This document shows positions 7,403 to 16,305 of a stretch of 64,000 nt of DNA, piece by piece. The notes under the pieces are model-generated. The model made no database searches. It was not told the origin of the DNA and saw only the letters and a list, made by a program, of their open reading frames with translations. The DNA is taken from contig CP003179.1 in the NCBI GenBank assembly GCA_000237975.1, positions 1,736,001 to 1,800,000 on the forward strand, in the 5' to 3' direction. This stretch comes from Sulfobacillus acidophilus DSM 10332. Its GTDB lineage: Bacteria > Bacillota > Sulfobacillia > Sulfobacillales > Sulfobacillaceae. Every line of letters starts with the position of its first letter. The stretch's first letter is position 1. The translations under genes and the position numbers were made by a program.

Positions 7403-9895
7403 TTAATGAAAAATGCCATGCGGGTCAAATAGATGCCGGAGCCGGTCCTGAAGGGTTTTGAGGGAGGGAGACACGGTTTCGCGGGCCTCCGGTGCCCCCA
7501 ATATGTCATAGCCGCCGTGAGCGACAAAAGCGTACACGGCGGTATCGGACGGAGCCGTCTCGAACACCTGGGCCAGTTGGTCGGGCTTAAGCCATCCGGA
7601 TTGATGGTGCTCTTGCCGGATGGCTTGATAGAGACGGTCGATCCGATCTTGTTCCCATTGGAGCCAGGCATCTTCGCCGGGTATCCATTCAAAATGGGCT
7701 AGCTGGGCCGCCAACAGGGTCCGTTGGGCTCCATTCATCACCAACCAGAGGCGGGGTAAAGCCTCGTCCGGCAATTGGCGGATTACCATCCCAGGCGGAC
7801 GGTAGGGGCTTTTCGCCAGAGCCAGCGCTTCACACAGCAAATCCTCCGCCACGGCCGGCGGACTGGCCGCCAGCCAGCGGTCGGTATCGGCCGGACGCAA
7901 TTTGAGGCTCACGCGGGTAATCACCCCCAATTGTCCCCGCGACCCGACAGCGAGTTTGACCATGTCATAGCCGGCGACATTTTTCATGGTTTTTCGGCCA
8001 AAATGGTGTACCCGTCCTTGGCCGTCAACCCATTCGACCGCCAAGAGATCGTCCCGCCAGCCTAAGCCCCAGCTTTGACGCCAATAGCGGGCGTTGGAGG
8101 CAATCAAGCCGCCCACCGTTTCATCTAAAAAGGGTTCGATGCCCGGCAAATCAAAACCTTCGGCGGCAAGCCGGCGGGCGAGTTGTCCGGCGGGCATGCC
8201 GGCCTCGACGTCGACGGTTAAATTCTCTTGGTCCAGGTCGATAAGTCGGTTTAATTGGGTGAGGTTCAAGACGCGAGCATCGGGAACGGGTCGATGTCGG
8301 CGTGCCGTGCCCTGAATGGTAATGGGTTCCTCTTGGTGGACCGCCCATATGACGGACTCGACAACCTCCTCGGTTTTGGTGGGCGTGTCGAACCAATGGA
8401 CGTCGTTCGGGGCGTGAGGCGCCGGTGTCCCGTGTCGGGGATCGAGTACGGCTTTAAACGGATTGAGAAGACCTTTGGGATCCCAAGCCCGTTTGACGCC
8501 CATCATCAGGTCGAGTTCGTCGGCATTATACATAAGCGCCAGATGTTCCACCTTGTCGACGCCGATACCGTGTTCTCCGGTAATAGCTCCTCCCAGCTTG
8601 ACACAGGCTTGGAGAATGTCGTGATCCGCCGCCCGCATCCGGCGAACTTGTTCGGCATTATCGGGGTCATAGGGAATCGTCGGATGTAGATTGCCATCCC
8701 CTGCATGGGCGGCGGTGACGATGGTCACCCCATGTCGGTCGGCAATGTCCAGCACCTCGCGCATCATCGTCGGCAATAAAGGGCGTGGCACGGTGACGTC
8801 TTGCACCCAAAGCCGGGGCGCCAAACGGGCGGCTGCCCCGTAATGCGCCCGGCGACCCCGCCATAAGGCTTCCGCCGCTTCGGGAGAAGCGGCTTGTCGA
8901 ACTTCGGTCGCCCCCGTCTCGGCGGCGAGCTTTGCCACCGTCGCCCGGTCCCGCTCCACTTGTTCGGGGGTGCCGTCGAGTTCAATTAATAACACCGCGT
9001 CGGCACCCGCGGGATACCCGGCATGGGCAAATTGCTCGACAATTTCTATCGAAATCCGGTCCATCAGCTCTAACGCTGCAGGAATAATGCGGGCCGCCAC
9101 AATGCGGGACACCGTGTGCATGGCTTGATCCAAGGACGAAAAGATGGCCAAGAGGGTTGCTTTCGCTTGGGGTAAAGGACTTAACATCAGCGTAGCTTCC
9201 ACAATCAACCCCAAGGTACCTTCCGAACCTACCAGAATTCCCGTCAAATCATAACCGGATCGCCAATCCCCCGTGGCCGGCAAGCGAAGCAATTCCCCGT
9301 CGGCCAACACGACTTCCACGTCGAGGACATGGTTGGCGGTCACCCCGTATTTGACACAATGCGGGCCCCCGGAATTTTCCGCAAGATTGCCGCCGATCGT
9401 CGAAATGCGGTGACTAGACGGGTCGGGCGCGTAGGTCAATCCATGGGCGGCCAGCAATTCTTGTAACTCCGCATTGACGATTCCGGGTTCTACGGTCACG
9501 CGGCGGTTGTCCGGTTCCAGCCGGACGACCCGGTTCATCCGGGCGAAGCTGATCACTAATCCGCCCACGATGGGAATCGTGCCGCCACTCAAATTGGTGC
9601 CGGCTCCCCGACTAATGACGGGGATGCCTCGAGCCGACGCCAGTTTGACAGCAGCAACCACCTGTTCTTTTTCTCGGGGAATGAGCACCGCGTCCGGCCG
9701 GTGACGTTCACCGGTCGCGTCATAACTATACGCCAACAATTGATCCTCGGCCGTAATGAGGATGTCAGGGGGAACCGTTTGTGCCAGTTCCCGCAGAAAC
9801 GCTTCCCGCGTTGCCGGAGTGGGGCGAGGATAATCGCCAATCAATGTCTCTCGTTCGCGAGCGCCCCAAAGCAACAGAGAATGTGTGGAAGCCAT
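7403..9895 (-). CDS. Fused glycolate/lactate oxidase subunits GlcD-GlcE
   Basis: The product (830 residues from the ATG at 9893-9895) joins two FAD-linked oxidase modules. Residues 1-485 are a full GlcD/D-lactate dehydrogenase: the PCMH FAD domain with SRGAGTNLSGG at 95-105, GSEGTLG near 223-229, and the C-terminal cap with HAGDGNLHP (397-405) and GEHGIG (440-445). Residues 505-830 are a GlcE-like second FAD domain with GSRGQLGVITR. In E. coli these are separate proteins that work with the Fe-S subunit GlcF; no glcF is visible here. An upstream in-frame start is rejected because GAGGGGGGA lies inside it. Confidence 0.9.
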   Translation of the reverse strand: MASTHSLLLWGARERETLIGDYPRPTPATREAFLRELAQTVPPDILITAEDQLLAYSYDATGERHRPDAVLIPREKEQVVAAVKLASARGIPVISRGAGTNLSGGTIPIVGGLVISFARMNRVVRLEPDNRRVTVEPGIVNAELQELLAAHGLTYAPDPSSHRISTIGGNLAENSGGPHCVKYGVTANHVLDVEVVLADGELLRLPATGDWRSGYDLTGILVGSEGTLGLIVEATLMLSPLPQAKATLLAIFSSLDQAMHTVSRIVAARIIPAALELMDRISIEIVEQFAHAGYPAGADAVLLIELDGTPEQVERDRATVAKLAAETGATEVRQAASPEAAEALWRGRRAHYGAAARLAPRLWVQDVTVPRPLLPTMMREVLDIADRHGVTIVTAAHAGDGNLHPTIPYDPDNAEQVRRMRAADHDILQACVKLGGAITGEHGIGVDKVEHLALMYNADELDLMMGVKRAWDPKGLLNPFKAVLDPRHGTPAPHAPNDVHWFDTPTKTEEVVESVIWAVHQEEPITIQGTARRHRPVPDARVLNLTQLNRLIDLDQENLTVDVEAGMPAGQLARRLAAEGFDLPGIEPFLDETVGGLIASNARYWRQSWGLGWRDDLLAVEWVDGQGRVHHFGRKTMKNVAGYDMVKLAVGSRGQLGVITRVSLKLRPADTDRWLAASPPAVAEDLLCEALALAKSPYRPPGMVIRQLPDEALPRLWLVMNGAQRTLLAAQLAHFEWIPGEDAWLQWEQDRIDRLYQAIRQEHHQSGWLKPDQLAQVFETAPSDTAVYAFVAHGGYDILGAPEARETVSPSLKTLQDRLRHLFDPHGIFH

Positions 9896-9919
9896 ACCGT
9901 GTCGGTCCCCCCTCAAAAA

Positions 9920-10192
9920 TTATTGCGGAAGCGGAAAATCCAATGGTGACCAGGTTTTCAGCGTTAGCGTGCGGGCTTTTTGGGCGACCACCGGATCCTG
10001 TTCGGCGAGAGTTCGCGCCTCGTCTTCGGAATTGGCCCGATAAATGACCAGACCGCCGGACCCGTCAGGAAACGGCCCGGCCATCACGACCTGCCCCTTT
10101 TTGTATAATTCGTTGAGGTAGGCTAAATGCGCCGGTCGAATTTGTTGGTTTAGTGCCGGATCAATAATGGACAACCACGCAACGTAGAGCAT
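9920..10192 (-). CDS. YciI-like protein
   Basis: This 90-residue protein starts at the ATG at 10190-10192, behind GGAGG with a 5-base gap. It has the YciI/DGPF-type fold pattern: an N-terminal strand (MLYVAWLSIID), a helix containing RPAHLAYLNELYKKGQVVMA, the loop GPFPDGSGGLVIY and a closing DPVV segment. The family is small alpha-beta barrel proteins, some linked to ring-cleavage or dechlorination steps, most without an assigned reaction. It is the first gene of the minus-strand operon that continues with the GlcDE fusion 24 bases on. Confidence 0.82.
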   Translation of the reverse strand: MLYVAWLSIIDPALNQQIRPAHLAYLNELYKKGQVVMAGPFPDGSGGLVIYRANSEDEARTLAEQDPVVAQKARTLTLKTWSPLDFPLPQ

Positions 10193-10317
10193 ATAGTCCT
10201 CCGTATCGGTCGATTTCGGCGCAACATACGGATTACTTCTTCGACGTGAAGGACGGGAATCCTGCAAGGGCTCGCCAGGCTCGGAAGATTCCCGGGGGGG
10301 GAGGTGCGGCAAAAGTC

Positions 10318-11184
10318 ATGGTCGTCTGCGAACGCGTAAATGCGGGATATGATCCCGATACCCCCGTGTTACGAGATTTTCACTCCGTGCTGGCCGGGTC
10401 TTACGGCCTCATCGGACCCAGTGGGGCCGGGAAATCCACGCTGTTAAAGAGTTTGCTGGGCCGGGTGCCATATCTGACGGGTACCGTTCATGTCGACGGG
10501 ATCCTCTTAACCCGGCAACCGCGTGAGATTGCGCGCCTCTTCAGCTATGTTCCGCAGGATAACCGGATACCCGGATTATTGACTTTGGGGGAGTATTTGA
10601 CGGAAATTGCGCGATTAGCCGGATTTTCTTCACGGGTTGCCGCCCACCGGACGCGGTGGGCAGCCGATGCCGTGAATCTCGCGGCGGAATGGCATCGGCG
10701 TTTGGCAGGATTTTCCGGCGGTATGAAACGCCGGGCATTGATTGCGGCCGCGTTGGTCCGCGAGACGCCGTGGCTTCTGTTAGACGAGCCGAGTTTGGGA
10801 TTGGATCCGGCGGAGCAAGACACGTTATATCGTTTGATCGGGCGGTTAAAACACGAACGGCGCATCATTTTGGCCACGCAAGTCGTGGACGACCTGGAAC
10901 CGCTCGATCGGATAGGTATTCTGGTTGACGGGGCCATCCGGCACGAGGTGAGCTGGGACGATTTGGTCAACGCCGTGAAAGGACGCGTCTATCGGACCCG
11001 AGAGATTCCTCCCCCACCCCGCGTGGCGGATATCCTGTGGTCGCCCATGCCGGGCGGCTGGATCAAAGTCATCAGTGCGCACCCGGAGGCTCACTGGGAG
11101 CCGTGGCCGGCCACCCCTCAAGACGGCTATTTGTGGATGGTGCGGACTATCCGACAGGAGGCCCGGTATGACCTGGCGCATTGA
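10318..11184 (+). CDS. ABC exporter ATP-binding protein, subunit 1 (His switch replaced by Gln)
   Basis: The start is ATG at 10318 with GGAGGT 12 bases upstream (288 residues). Walker A GPSGAGKST is at 33-41, the Q-loop glutamine at 80, the canonical signature FSGGM at 132-136 and Walker B LLLDEP at 153-158 with the catalytic Glu157. The switch motif reads ATQVVDDLE, so the usual histidine is Gln. The last ~70 residues form an extra domain after the ATPase core. The next gene overlaps by 17 bases. With the second ATPase and two membrane proteins it forms an ABC-2-type export system; the substrate is unknown. Confidence 0.88.
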   Translation: MVVCERVNAGYDPDTPVLRDFHSVLAGSYGLIGPSGAGKSTLLKSLLGRVPYLTGTVHVDGILLTRQPREIARLFSYVPQDNRIPGLLTLGEYLTEIARLAGFSSRVAAHRTRWAADAVNLAAEWHRRLAGFSGGMKRRALIAAALVRETPWLLLDEPSLGLDPAEQDTLYRLIGRLKHERRIILATQVVDDLEPLDRIGILVDGAIRHEVSWDDLVNAVKGRVYRTREIPPPPRVADILWSPMPGGWIKVISAHPEAHWEPWPATPQDGYLWMVRTIRQEARYDLAH

Positions 11185-11920
11185 AGATTTAGGGTATCGG
11201 ATAGGGCACCGGTGGATATTTCGTGGTGTGTCTTTTGGCATTCCTGCCGGCGTGACGGCGCTGATCGGGCCGAACGGGGCCGGTAAAAGTACGTTGCTGC
11301 GACTATTGGCGGGCATTTACACCCCGACTGTAGGCCGGATTCGCCACGAGGGCGAGGAGTCGGCAGCACGGACCGGCTATGTCCCCCAATTTCCGGGGAT
11401 CTATCCTCAATTAACCGTACAAGAATATTTAGAGCGGACCTTGTTGTGGGCTATGCCTCAACAGTCGACGGCAATCCGACGCGAGCAAATTACGGCCGCC
11501 ATGCGCCATTTCCGGCTTCCGTCGGACCGATTGGGGCGATATCTGGGCCAAACCGAACGACGTCAAGTAGCCCTGGCGGAATTATGGCTACGGCAAGTGG
11601 GTCTGGCCCTGGTCGATGAACCGACCGCCGGTCTCGATCCCGAGGAGCGTTTGGTTTTTTGGCAGCAATTAAATCAATGGCAACAACTCACCGCCGTTAC
11701 CCCCGCGGTTTTGGTGACCACCCATTTGTTATCCGAAGTGGAAGCCTACGCCAATCAGGTGATCGTGTTAGGGAATGGACGGATTTTATATGCGGGATCT
11801 CTATCGGGCTTTTTAACCGACATGGAGGTGACGGGGGATTCCGGGGGATTGGCGGAAGCCTCCCGGCGCCTTTTGACCCAGACGAAACCCCAAGGTCAAA
11901 GGAGGGGTTTCGATGCCTAA
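11168..11920 (+). CDS. ABC exporter ATP-binding protein, subunit 2 (degenerate signature motif)
   Basis: ATG at 11168 follows AGGAGG with 6 bases, within the 3' end of the first ATPase gene; 250 residues. Walker A GPNGAGKST is at 34-42, Q74 is present, Walker B reads LALVDEP with Glu151, and the switch histidine His186 is kept (VTTHLLSE). The ABC signature is degraded to LGQTERRQ at 126-133 instead of LSGGQ. Paired with subunit 1 this predicts one canonical and one crippled ATP site. The gene overlaps the following membrane gene by 8 bases. Confidence 0.88.
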   Translation: MTWRIEDLGYRIGHRWIFRGVSFGIPAGVTALIGPNGAGKSTLLRLLAGIYTPTVGRIRHEGEESAARTGYVPQFPGIYPQLTVQEYLERTLLWAMPQQSTAIRREQITAAMRHFRLPSDRLGRYLGQTERRQVALAELWLRQVGLALVDEPTAGLDPEERLVFWQQLNQWQQLTAVTPAVLVTTHLLSEVEAYANQVIVLGNGRILYAGSLSGFLTDMEVTGDSGGLAEASRRLLTQTKPQGQRRGFDA

Positions 11921-13832
11921 AACCTGGCGGGTCGTTGCCGACAACACCTGGCGCCTGGGCTGGCGCGAACCGTTAGTGTGGCTGGAGTTGTTCTTACTGG
12001 GGATTCTCGCCGGATTGTCGGCGATTGCCACGGTCGGCTCGCCCACCGCCGGTGACGCCGCCGTGCAAATGGCTGCCATTACCTACAGCGTAACGCCTTT
12101 TGCACTGGTCTTGATCATTGGGCAAGTAGGACAACCCGACGACGAAGCTCATTGGTGGGGACTCGTGTGTCCCCTGAACTACGTTGGCGGGCGGGCAGCG
12201 GGGTTTTTACTTCTCGGTCTGGCGATTGAGGGACTGGTCGGGTTGGCCGGATGGCTTTTGATGACGGTATGGGCCGGTACCGACGCGCTATCGGGGCTCA
12301 TGTGGACCGGGTGGTGGCTTCTCATCATGACGCCGAGCCTAGCGTTGGTCGTCTCCTTTTATTTGTGGTTAAGACGCCGTGTGTCGCTGGCCGCTTATTA
12401 CCCGATCGCGATTCTGTCGGCACTGGTGATCGCGTTTTCGGAATATAAGTCCGCCCTATGGTTGACGGTGCTGCCGCATTGGCCTTTTTGGAACCCCTTC
12501 CCCGCTTTTTTGGAATTAGGCTTAGCTTTGCCGCCCCCCTTGCTTCTGCCGTTGGCGGCGAACGGCTGGCTTTGGCTGAACCGGTTGGTCGTGCTGGGAG
12601 TCGCCGGATTGATATTGTGGATCGCCATGAAACCTTCGTCGTCTTACGCGGCCTCCGATTCGAGGCTTTCTCGAGCCTGGCGTGGGGTTTTCGGAGGACT
12701 TTTGATGACGACGGGCGGACTAGCCGTTCTTTTATGGCATATCTCGCGGGTGCTGGCGCCGCTCCCTTTACCGCAACCGATTTCGCTATCCCAATCGATG
12801 ACGATTCGGGGGGCGGTGGTAACCGTTCACCTCCATCCTCAAACCGGACGGTTCACCGGCATCTGGCGCGGGACCCTCGATCGTGTGCCGTCGCGGGCAC
12901 CGGTGACCTTCCTTTTGAATGCGGGGCTGAGGGTGACGCGGGTGACGCTGGGGGGGCACCCCCTTCCGGTGACGGAAAGTCGCGGGCTTCAACCCGCAAC
13001 CGCCGACCGCATCTGGTCGGTGGGCGATCTGCCCTTGCGGGCACGCATCACCGTGACATATCAAGGGACCATGCTTCCCCGTCCGGCCTGGCTACCCTAT
13101 CCTCCCTGGGGCGTGGGCCACCCTTATCCGACGTTAATGGCCGGACAGGATCGGGTATTCCTGGCAGGGGATGGCGGCTGGCTTCCTCAGTGGTCAACAC
13201 CGGATCCCAAGACGCGGGTGGTCATTGACGGCTTATCGCGGCGCTATCCCGTACTCACCGATTTGAGGCCAGCCCCTATGGGGGGGCTTACAGGATCCCT
13301 TCAAAAAGCCTATATCGTGAACGCCCCGCTTTCCCATCGGGGCATCGCGCCCTGGATCGTCTGGTACCGGCCCGGTGCATATCAAACCGTGACCGGATTG
13401 GCGCCTTACGGTCGGGCGTGGAGGATTTTGCATCGGACGATCCCTGGATTACCCGCGCTTACCGTCGTGCCGTCTCCGGTGGTCAGTCATACCACCGTGG
13501 CGGGATCCCTCTTGGTGTGGAGTGAAGCGTTTTGGTACTCCCGCCCCCGTGATGTCTTGGCGGACAGCGGGCAACAACCGACGGTCTTGGCGGCGGCCAG
13601 TCGCCTATTAATTTGGACGGCGCCCCGACCGGTGAATCCCGGTGTGCTCGGCCGCTTGCTGTTAGCGGTTTTTCGCCGACAACCGCAAGCCCGATCGCTA
13701 AAAGAAGCTATCCGCGAAGGCCGGTTGCCGGGATACGGACCTTTATCCCCTTCCGAACGTCTGGCTCTCTTGCAAGCAATCGGCCAACCGGCCTCTACTC
13801 AACAATTGACAAGGTGGTGGCGATCGCTATGA
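11913..13832 (+). CDS. ABC-2-type permease fused to a large extracytoplasmic domain, possibly M1-peptidase-like
   Basis: This 639-residue protein has about eight hydrophobic segments in residues 20-280 (roughly 22-40, 58-72, 95-120, 130-152, 160-175, 200-216, 222-240, 258-278), then ~360 residues predicted outside the membrane. That part is beta-rich (VTVHLHPQ, RITVTYQG) and has an FLAGDGGWLPQ stretch that reminds me of M1-aminopeptidase-type ectodomains fused to some ABC permeases. No HExxH zinc motif occurs anywhere, so any peptidase relation would be inactive. AAAGGAGGGG precedes the ATG. The M1 relation is a guess from pattern; the permease part is more secure. Confidence 0.72.
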   Translation: MPKTWRVVADNTWRLGWREPLVWLELFLLGILAGLSAIATVGSPTAGDAAVQMAAITYSVTPFALVLIIGQVGQPDDEAHWWGLVCPLNYVGGRAAGFLLLGLAIEGLVGLAGWLLMTVWAGTDALSGLMWTGWWLLIMTPSLALVVSFYLWLRRRVSLAAYYPIAILSALVIAFSEYKSALWLTVLPHWPFWNPFPAFLELGLALPPPLLLPLAANGWLWLNRLVVLGVAGLILWIAMKPSSSYAASDSRLSRAWRGVFGGLLMTTGGLAVLLWHISRVLAPLPLPQPISLSQSMTIRGAVVTVHLHPQTGRFTGIWRGTLDRVPSRAPVTFLLNAGLRVTRVTLGGHPLPVTESRGLQPATADRIWSVGDLPLRARITVTYQGTMLPRPAWLPYPPWGVGHPYPTLMAGQDRVFLAGDGGWLPQWSTPDPKTRVVIDGLSRRYPVLTDLRPAPMGGLTGSLQKAYIVNAPLSHRGIAPWIVWYRPGAYQTVTGLAPYGRAWRILHRTIPGLPALTVVPSPVVSHTTVAGSLLVWSEAFWYSRPRDVLADSGQQPTVLAAASRLLIWTAPRPVNPGVLGRLLLAVFRRQPQARSLKEAIREGRLPGYGPLSPSERLALLQAIGQPASTQQLTRWWRSL

Positions 13833-14503
13833 CCTCCAGGTGGATGCGCATCCGCTATGAATGGACGGTGTTAAAAAGTCCCAATTTGGGATTGGTACCG
13901 CTGGCGCTTTTACTGCTGGGACTAACTCATGGGGTTCTCGAACTGGCTTCTCGGTGGGATCGCCACTTTATTGAAAATATGGAGTCTTTTTTTCCCCTGG
14001 CCATTGCCTTGACAACGGTCCCATTGGGGATAATCGACCGGGAGGCCGGGGTGTTGGAGCATGAAATGACACTCCCTTTGGCGGCGATTACCGGATGGCG
14101 GCTGGCCATTTTGTGGACGGTTTTATGGGCCGAAATTCTCATTGGGGTCGCGATTTTAGATAAGCTGTGGGGCCCGGTGCCTTTTTGGGCCGGGGTATTC
14201 GCCGCGCTCGGCCCTGCTCTCTGGCTCTCCGCCTTGGGACTATGGGCGACCTTGATTTTCCCCCGCGTCGCGTTCGGCTATCTCGTCATCTTGGCGTTAC
14301 CGGTGACAGACCTCATTTTGCGGGTTTTGGGCGCTTTTAACGCCATTCCCGGATTACAGCTGATCGATCTTTTTGCCTACCGTTGGAACATCCCCGCCGT
14401 ACCTTGGCCGTGGGTTAAGACGGTTATGGGGGTTGTCGGCTTGGTCGGCCTCACGATGGCCATCCGGTGGCGACGACGCTGGGTGGAACGGGCTTTCCTG
14501 TAA
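13829..14503 (+). CDS. ABC-2-type transporter membrane subunit
   Basis: ATG at 13829 overlaps the stop of the previous gene as ATGA, which fixes the start; the product is 224 residues. It has about six hydrophobic helices (near 20-35, 52-65, 87-105, 117-150, 153-175 and 196-212) and ends in a basic tail (RWRRRWVERAFL). There is no recognisable motif beyond the ABC-2 permease pattern. It is probably the partner of the fused permease, giving an asymmetric transporter. It is the last gene of the four-gene operon and is followed by a hairpin. Confidence 0.75.
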   Translation: MTSRWMRIRYEWTVLKSPNLGLVPLALLLLGLTHGVLELASRWDRHFIENMESFFPLAIALTTVPLGIIDREAGVLEHEMTLPLAAITGWRLAILWTVLWAEILIGVAILDKLWGPVPFWAGVFAALGPALWLSALGLWATLIFPRVAFGYLVILALPVTDLILRVLGAFNAIPGLQLIDLFAYRWNIPAVPWPWVKTVMGVVGLVGLTMAIRWRRRWVERAFL

Positions 14504-14519
14504 GGGGGTCAAGTTCGGT

Positions 14520-14560
14520 TCCCGGCCCGTCGTCAGCCTTTAGGTGACGGTGGGCCGGGA
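14520..14560. terminator. Hairpin between convergent genes
   Basis: A 16-bp inverted repeat with two mismatches (TCCCGGCCCGTCGTCA / TGACGGTGGGCCGGGA) and a 9-base loop sits between the ABC operon and the convergent SDR. No T tract follows on either strand, so it may act as a weak bidirectional terminator or as an mRNA 3' end. Confidence 0.6.
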
Positions 14561-14571
14561 AGTTCCCCACG

Positions 14572-15429
14572 TTACGGTGTCGGTTTTTTGCCGGGCATTT
14601 GAGCCCGAATCGATTCCCATTGGTCCGGGGTCAGGCGGGTCAAATGATTAAACATTCCGGCTCCTTGAAGCCATTCCCCGCCATCAATGGTGACCACCTC
14701 GCCATTGATGTACTCCGCCTGATCCGATATCAAATACGCGGCCAAATTGGTCAGCTCCTCATAACGTCCTACACGGCCTAAGGGAACGCGGTCGGTGACG
14801 CTTTGGGCCAATTCGTCCGTGGGCATGAGACGGGACCAGGCACCTTCGGTCGGAAACGGTCCAGGGGCAATGGCGACCGAGCGGATACCATAATGGGCCC
14901 ATTCGACCGCCAACGAGCGCGTCATCGCCAACACGCCGGCTTTCGCCGCCGCCGACGGCACCACGTAGCCCGAACCGGTCCACGCGTAGGTGGTGACGAT
15001 ATTAAGAATAGTGCCCCGGTGTCCCGCGGCAATCCATCGCTTGCCGGCTTCTAGCGAGGCATAAAAACTACCATGCAATACGATATTGAGAATCGCGTCG
15101 ACGGCCCGCGGGGATAGGTTTTCGGTCGGACTGATAAAGTTACCGGCGGCGTTATTGACTAAGACGTCCAATTGTCCATAGTGGGCGTAGATGGCGTCAA
15201 AAGCCTGATGGAGCGTGTCCGGGTTTCGGATGTCGGTAGCAAACGGAAAGACGGCAATGCCGGCTTGGGCAAATTCTTCGGCGGTTTCGTGTAACACGTT
15301 TTCTCGCCGTCCAATAATCGCCAGGCGTGCCCCCAACTGCCCAAAGCGCTGTCCCATCAGCTTGCCGAGTCCGGTGCCGCCACCGGTAATCAGGACGACT
15401 TTATCTTTTAATAAATCTGCGACAAACAT
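14572..15429 (-). CDS. 2,4-dienoyl-CoA reductase-type SDR
   Basis: The 285-residue protein has the NADP motif TGGGTGLG at 15-22. Its active-site segment matches mitochondrial 2,4-dienoyl-CoA reductase: Tyr148, Ser159 and Lys163 have the same spacing as Tyr199, Ser210 and Lys214 of DECR1, and the sequence between (TGSGYVVPSAAAKAG) is nearly that of the mammalian enzyme. Such enzymes reduce 2,4-dienoyl-CoA to 3-enoyl-CoA so that unsaturated acyl chains can enter beta-oxidation. AAGGAG precedes the ATG. It is the last gene of the acyl-CoA operon and a paralogue of the product of 19492-20289. Confidence 0.9.
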   Translation of the reverse strand: MFVADLLKDKVVLITGGGTGLGKLMGQRFGQLGARLAIIGRRENVLHETAEEFAQAGIAVFPFATDIRNPDTLHQAFDAIYAHYGQLDVLVNNAAGNFISPTENLSPRAVDAILNIVLHGSFYASLEAGKRWIAAGHRGTILNIVTTYAWTGSGYVVPSAAAKAGVLAMTRSLAVEWAHYGIRSVAIAPGPFPTEGAWSRLMPTDELAQSVTDRVPLGRVGRYEELTNLAAYLISDQAEYINGEVVTIDGGEWLQGAGMFNHLTRLTPDQWESIRAQMPGKKPTP

Positions 15430-15451
15430 CCGCGCTCTCCTTCTTTCGACC

Positions 15452-16276
15452 CTAAATAATGCGATAGCGATCCTCGTCGAGACCGACGGTGCCCTGGGCG
15501 ATCAAATCATCCAGATGGCCCAAAATCATCCATTCCCCCATATAAAGCCGGTCAGGGGCCAACCTCTCGCGGTAGACGTGTTCGGCCAGTTCCCGGAGCG
15601 TCATGGGCCGTTGGCGTAAAAGGGCGATAATTTCTTCCGCCCGTTCCAACCGATGATCTAAATAACGCTGCAGATATTCCGCCGGGCGGGTCACCAGATC
15701 GCCATGGCCCGGACCGATCCAGGCGGGATTGAGAGCGATCATCCGGCGCAAGGTGGTTAAATAATCGCGGAGGTTACCGTCCGGCGGGGTTACCACCACC
15801 GTCGTATTTCCCAAGACATTGTCCCCGGCCAACAGTCCACGCGATTCGGGCAACCAGAAATTCCATTGGCCCGGGGTATGGCCCGGCATCGGCAACATTT
15901 CGACCCGCACCCCGCCGACGGTAAACGGTTCCCCGTTTGGAGCCGGTTGCCAAAGAGATAAACTGCCCCAACGCGATTGAGTGACCAAATCATCCGGCGG
16001 TAGATAAATCGGGCAGCCCCAGGTTTGTTGGGCCCATGGACCGGTACCGGTATGATCGGGATGCCCATGGGTGGCATAGACGGCGAGTACCCGGGGCCGT
16101 CCGAGAGCTTCCCAGTCGTTCCAGAGGGTTTTTTGCGCCAGTTCGCCACCGTCGCCGGTATCGACTAAAATGACTTCATCCCGTGAACCAATCCAATAGC
16201 ACTCGGTCGCTTGGTAGGGCGGGAGGGTTCGCCCGGGAACGTGCGAATGAAAAACTCCGGCGGTGATGTGTTCCAC
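15452..16276 (-). CDS. Metallo-beta-lactamase-fold hydrolase (LACTB2/glyoxalase-II type)
   Basis: The GTG start (16274-16276) has AGGAGG six bases upstream; 274 residues. The metal motif HxHxDH is seen as His70-G-His72-P-Asp74-His75, followed by PGHTPGQ, LLAGDN and IGPGHGD, which supply the other ligands. The C-terminal ~70 residues look like the winged-helix tail of LACTB2-type enzymes. These hydrolyse thioesters, nucleic acids or similar substrates; inside an acyl-CoA operon a thioesterase role is plausible but unproven. Confidence 0.86.
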   Translation of the reverse strand: MEHITAGVFHSHVPGRTLPPYQATECYWIGSRDEVILVDTGDGGELAQKTLWNDWEALGRPRVLAVYATHGHPDHTGTGPWAQQTWGCPIYLPPDDLVTQSRWGSLSLWQPAPNGEPFTVGGVRVEMLPMPGHTPGQWNFWLPESRGLLAGDNVLGNTTVVVTPPDGNLRDYLTTLRRMIALNPAWIGPGHGDLVTRPAEYLQRYLDHRLERAEEIIALLRQRPMTLRELAEHVYRERLAPDRLYMGEWMILGHLDDLIAQGTVGLDEDRYRII

Positions 16277-16305
16277 AGAAATCCTCCTGTCTCCCGGTTT
16301 GTCCG

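Noticed and set aside
7775-8689. Plus-strand frames opposite the GlcD-GlcE fusion
   Set aside because: They are antisense shadows of a strongly conserved gene and have no ribosome sites.
12458-13228. 256-codon frame inside the fused permease gene
   Set aside because: High GC keeps the alternative frame open; composition is Arg/Gly-rich without domains, and the real gene is fixed by overlaps with both neighbours.
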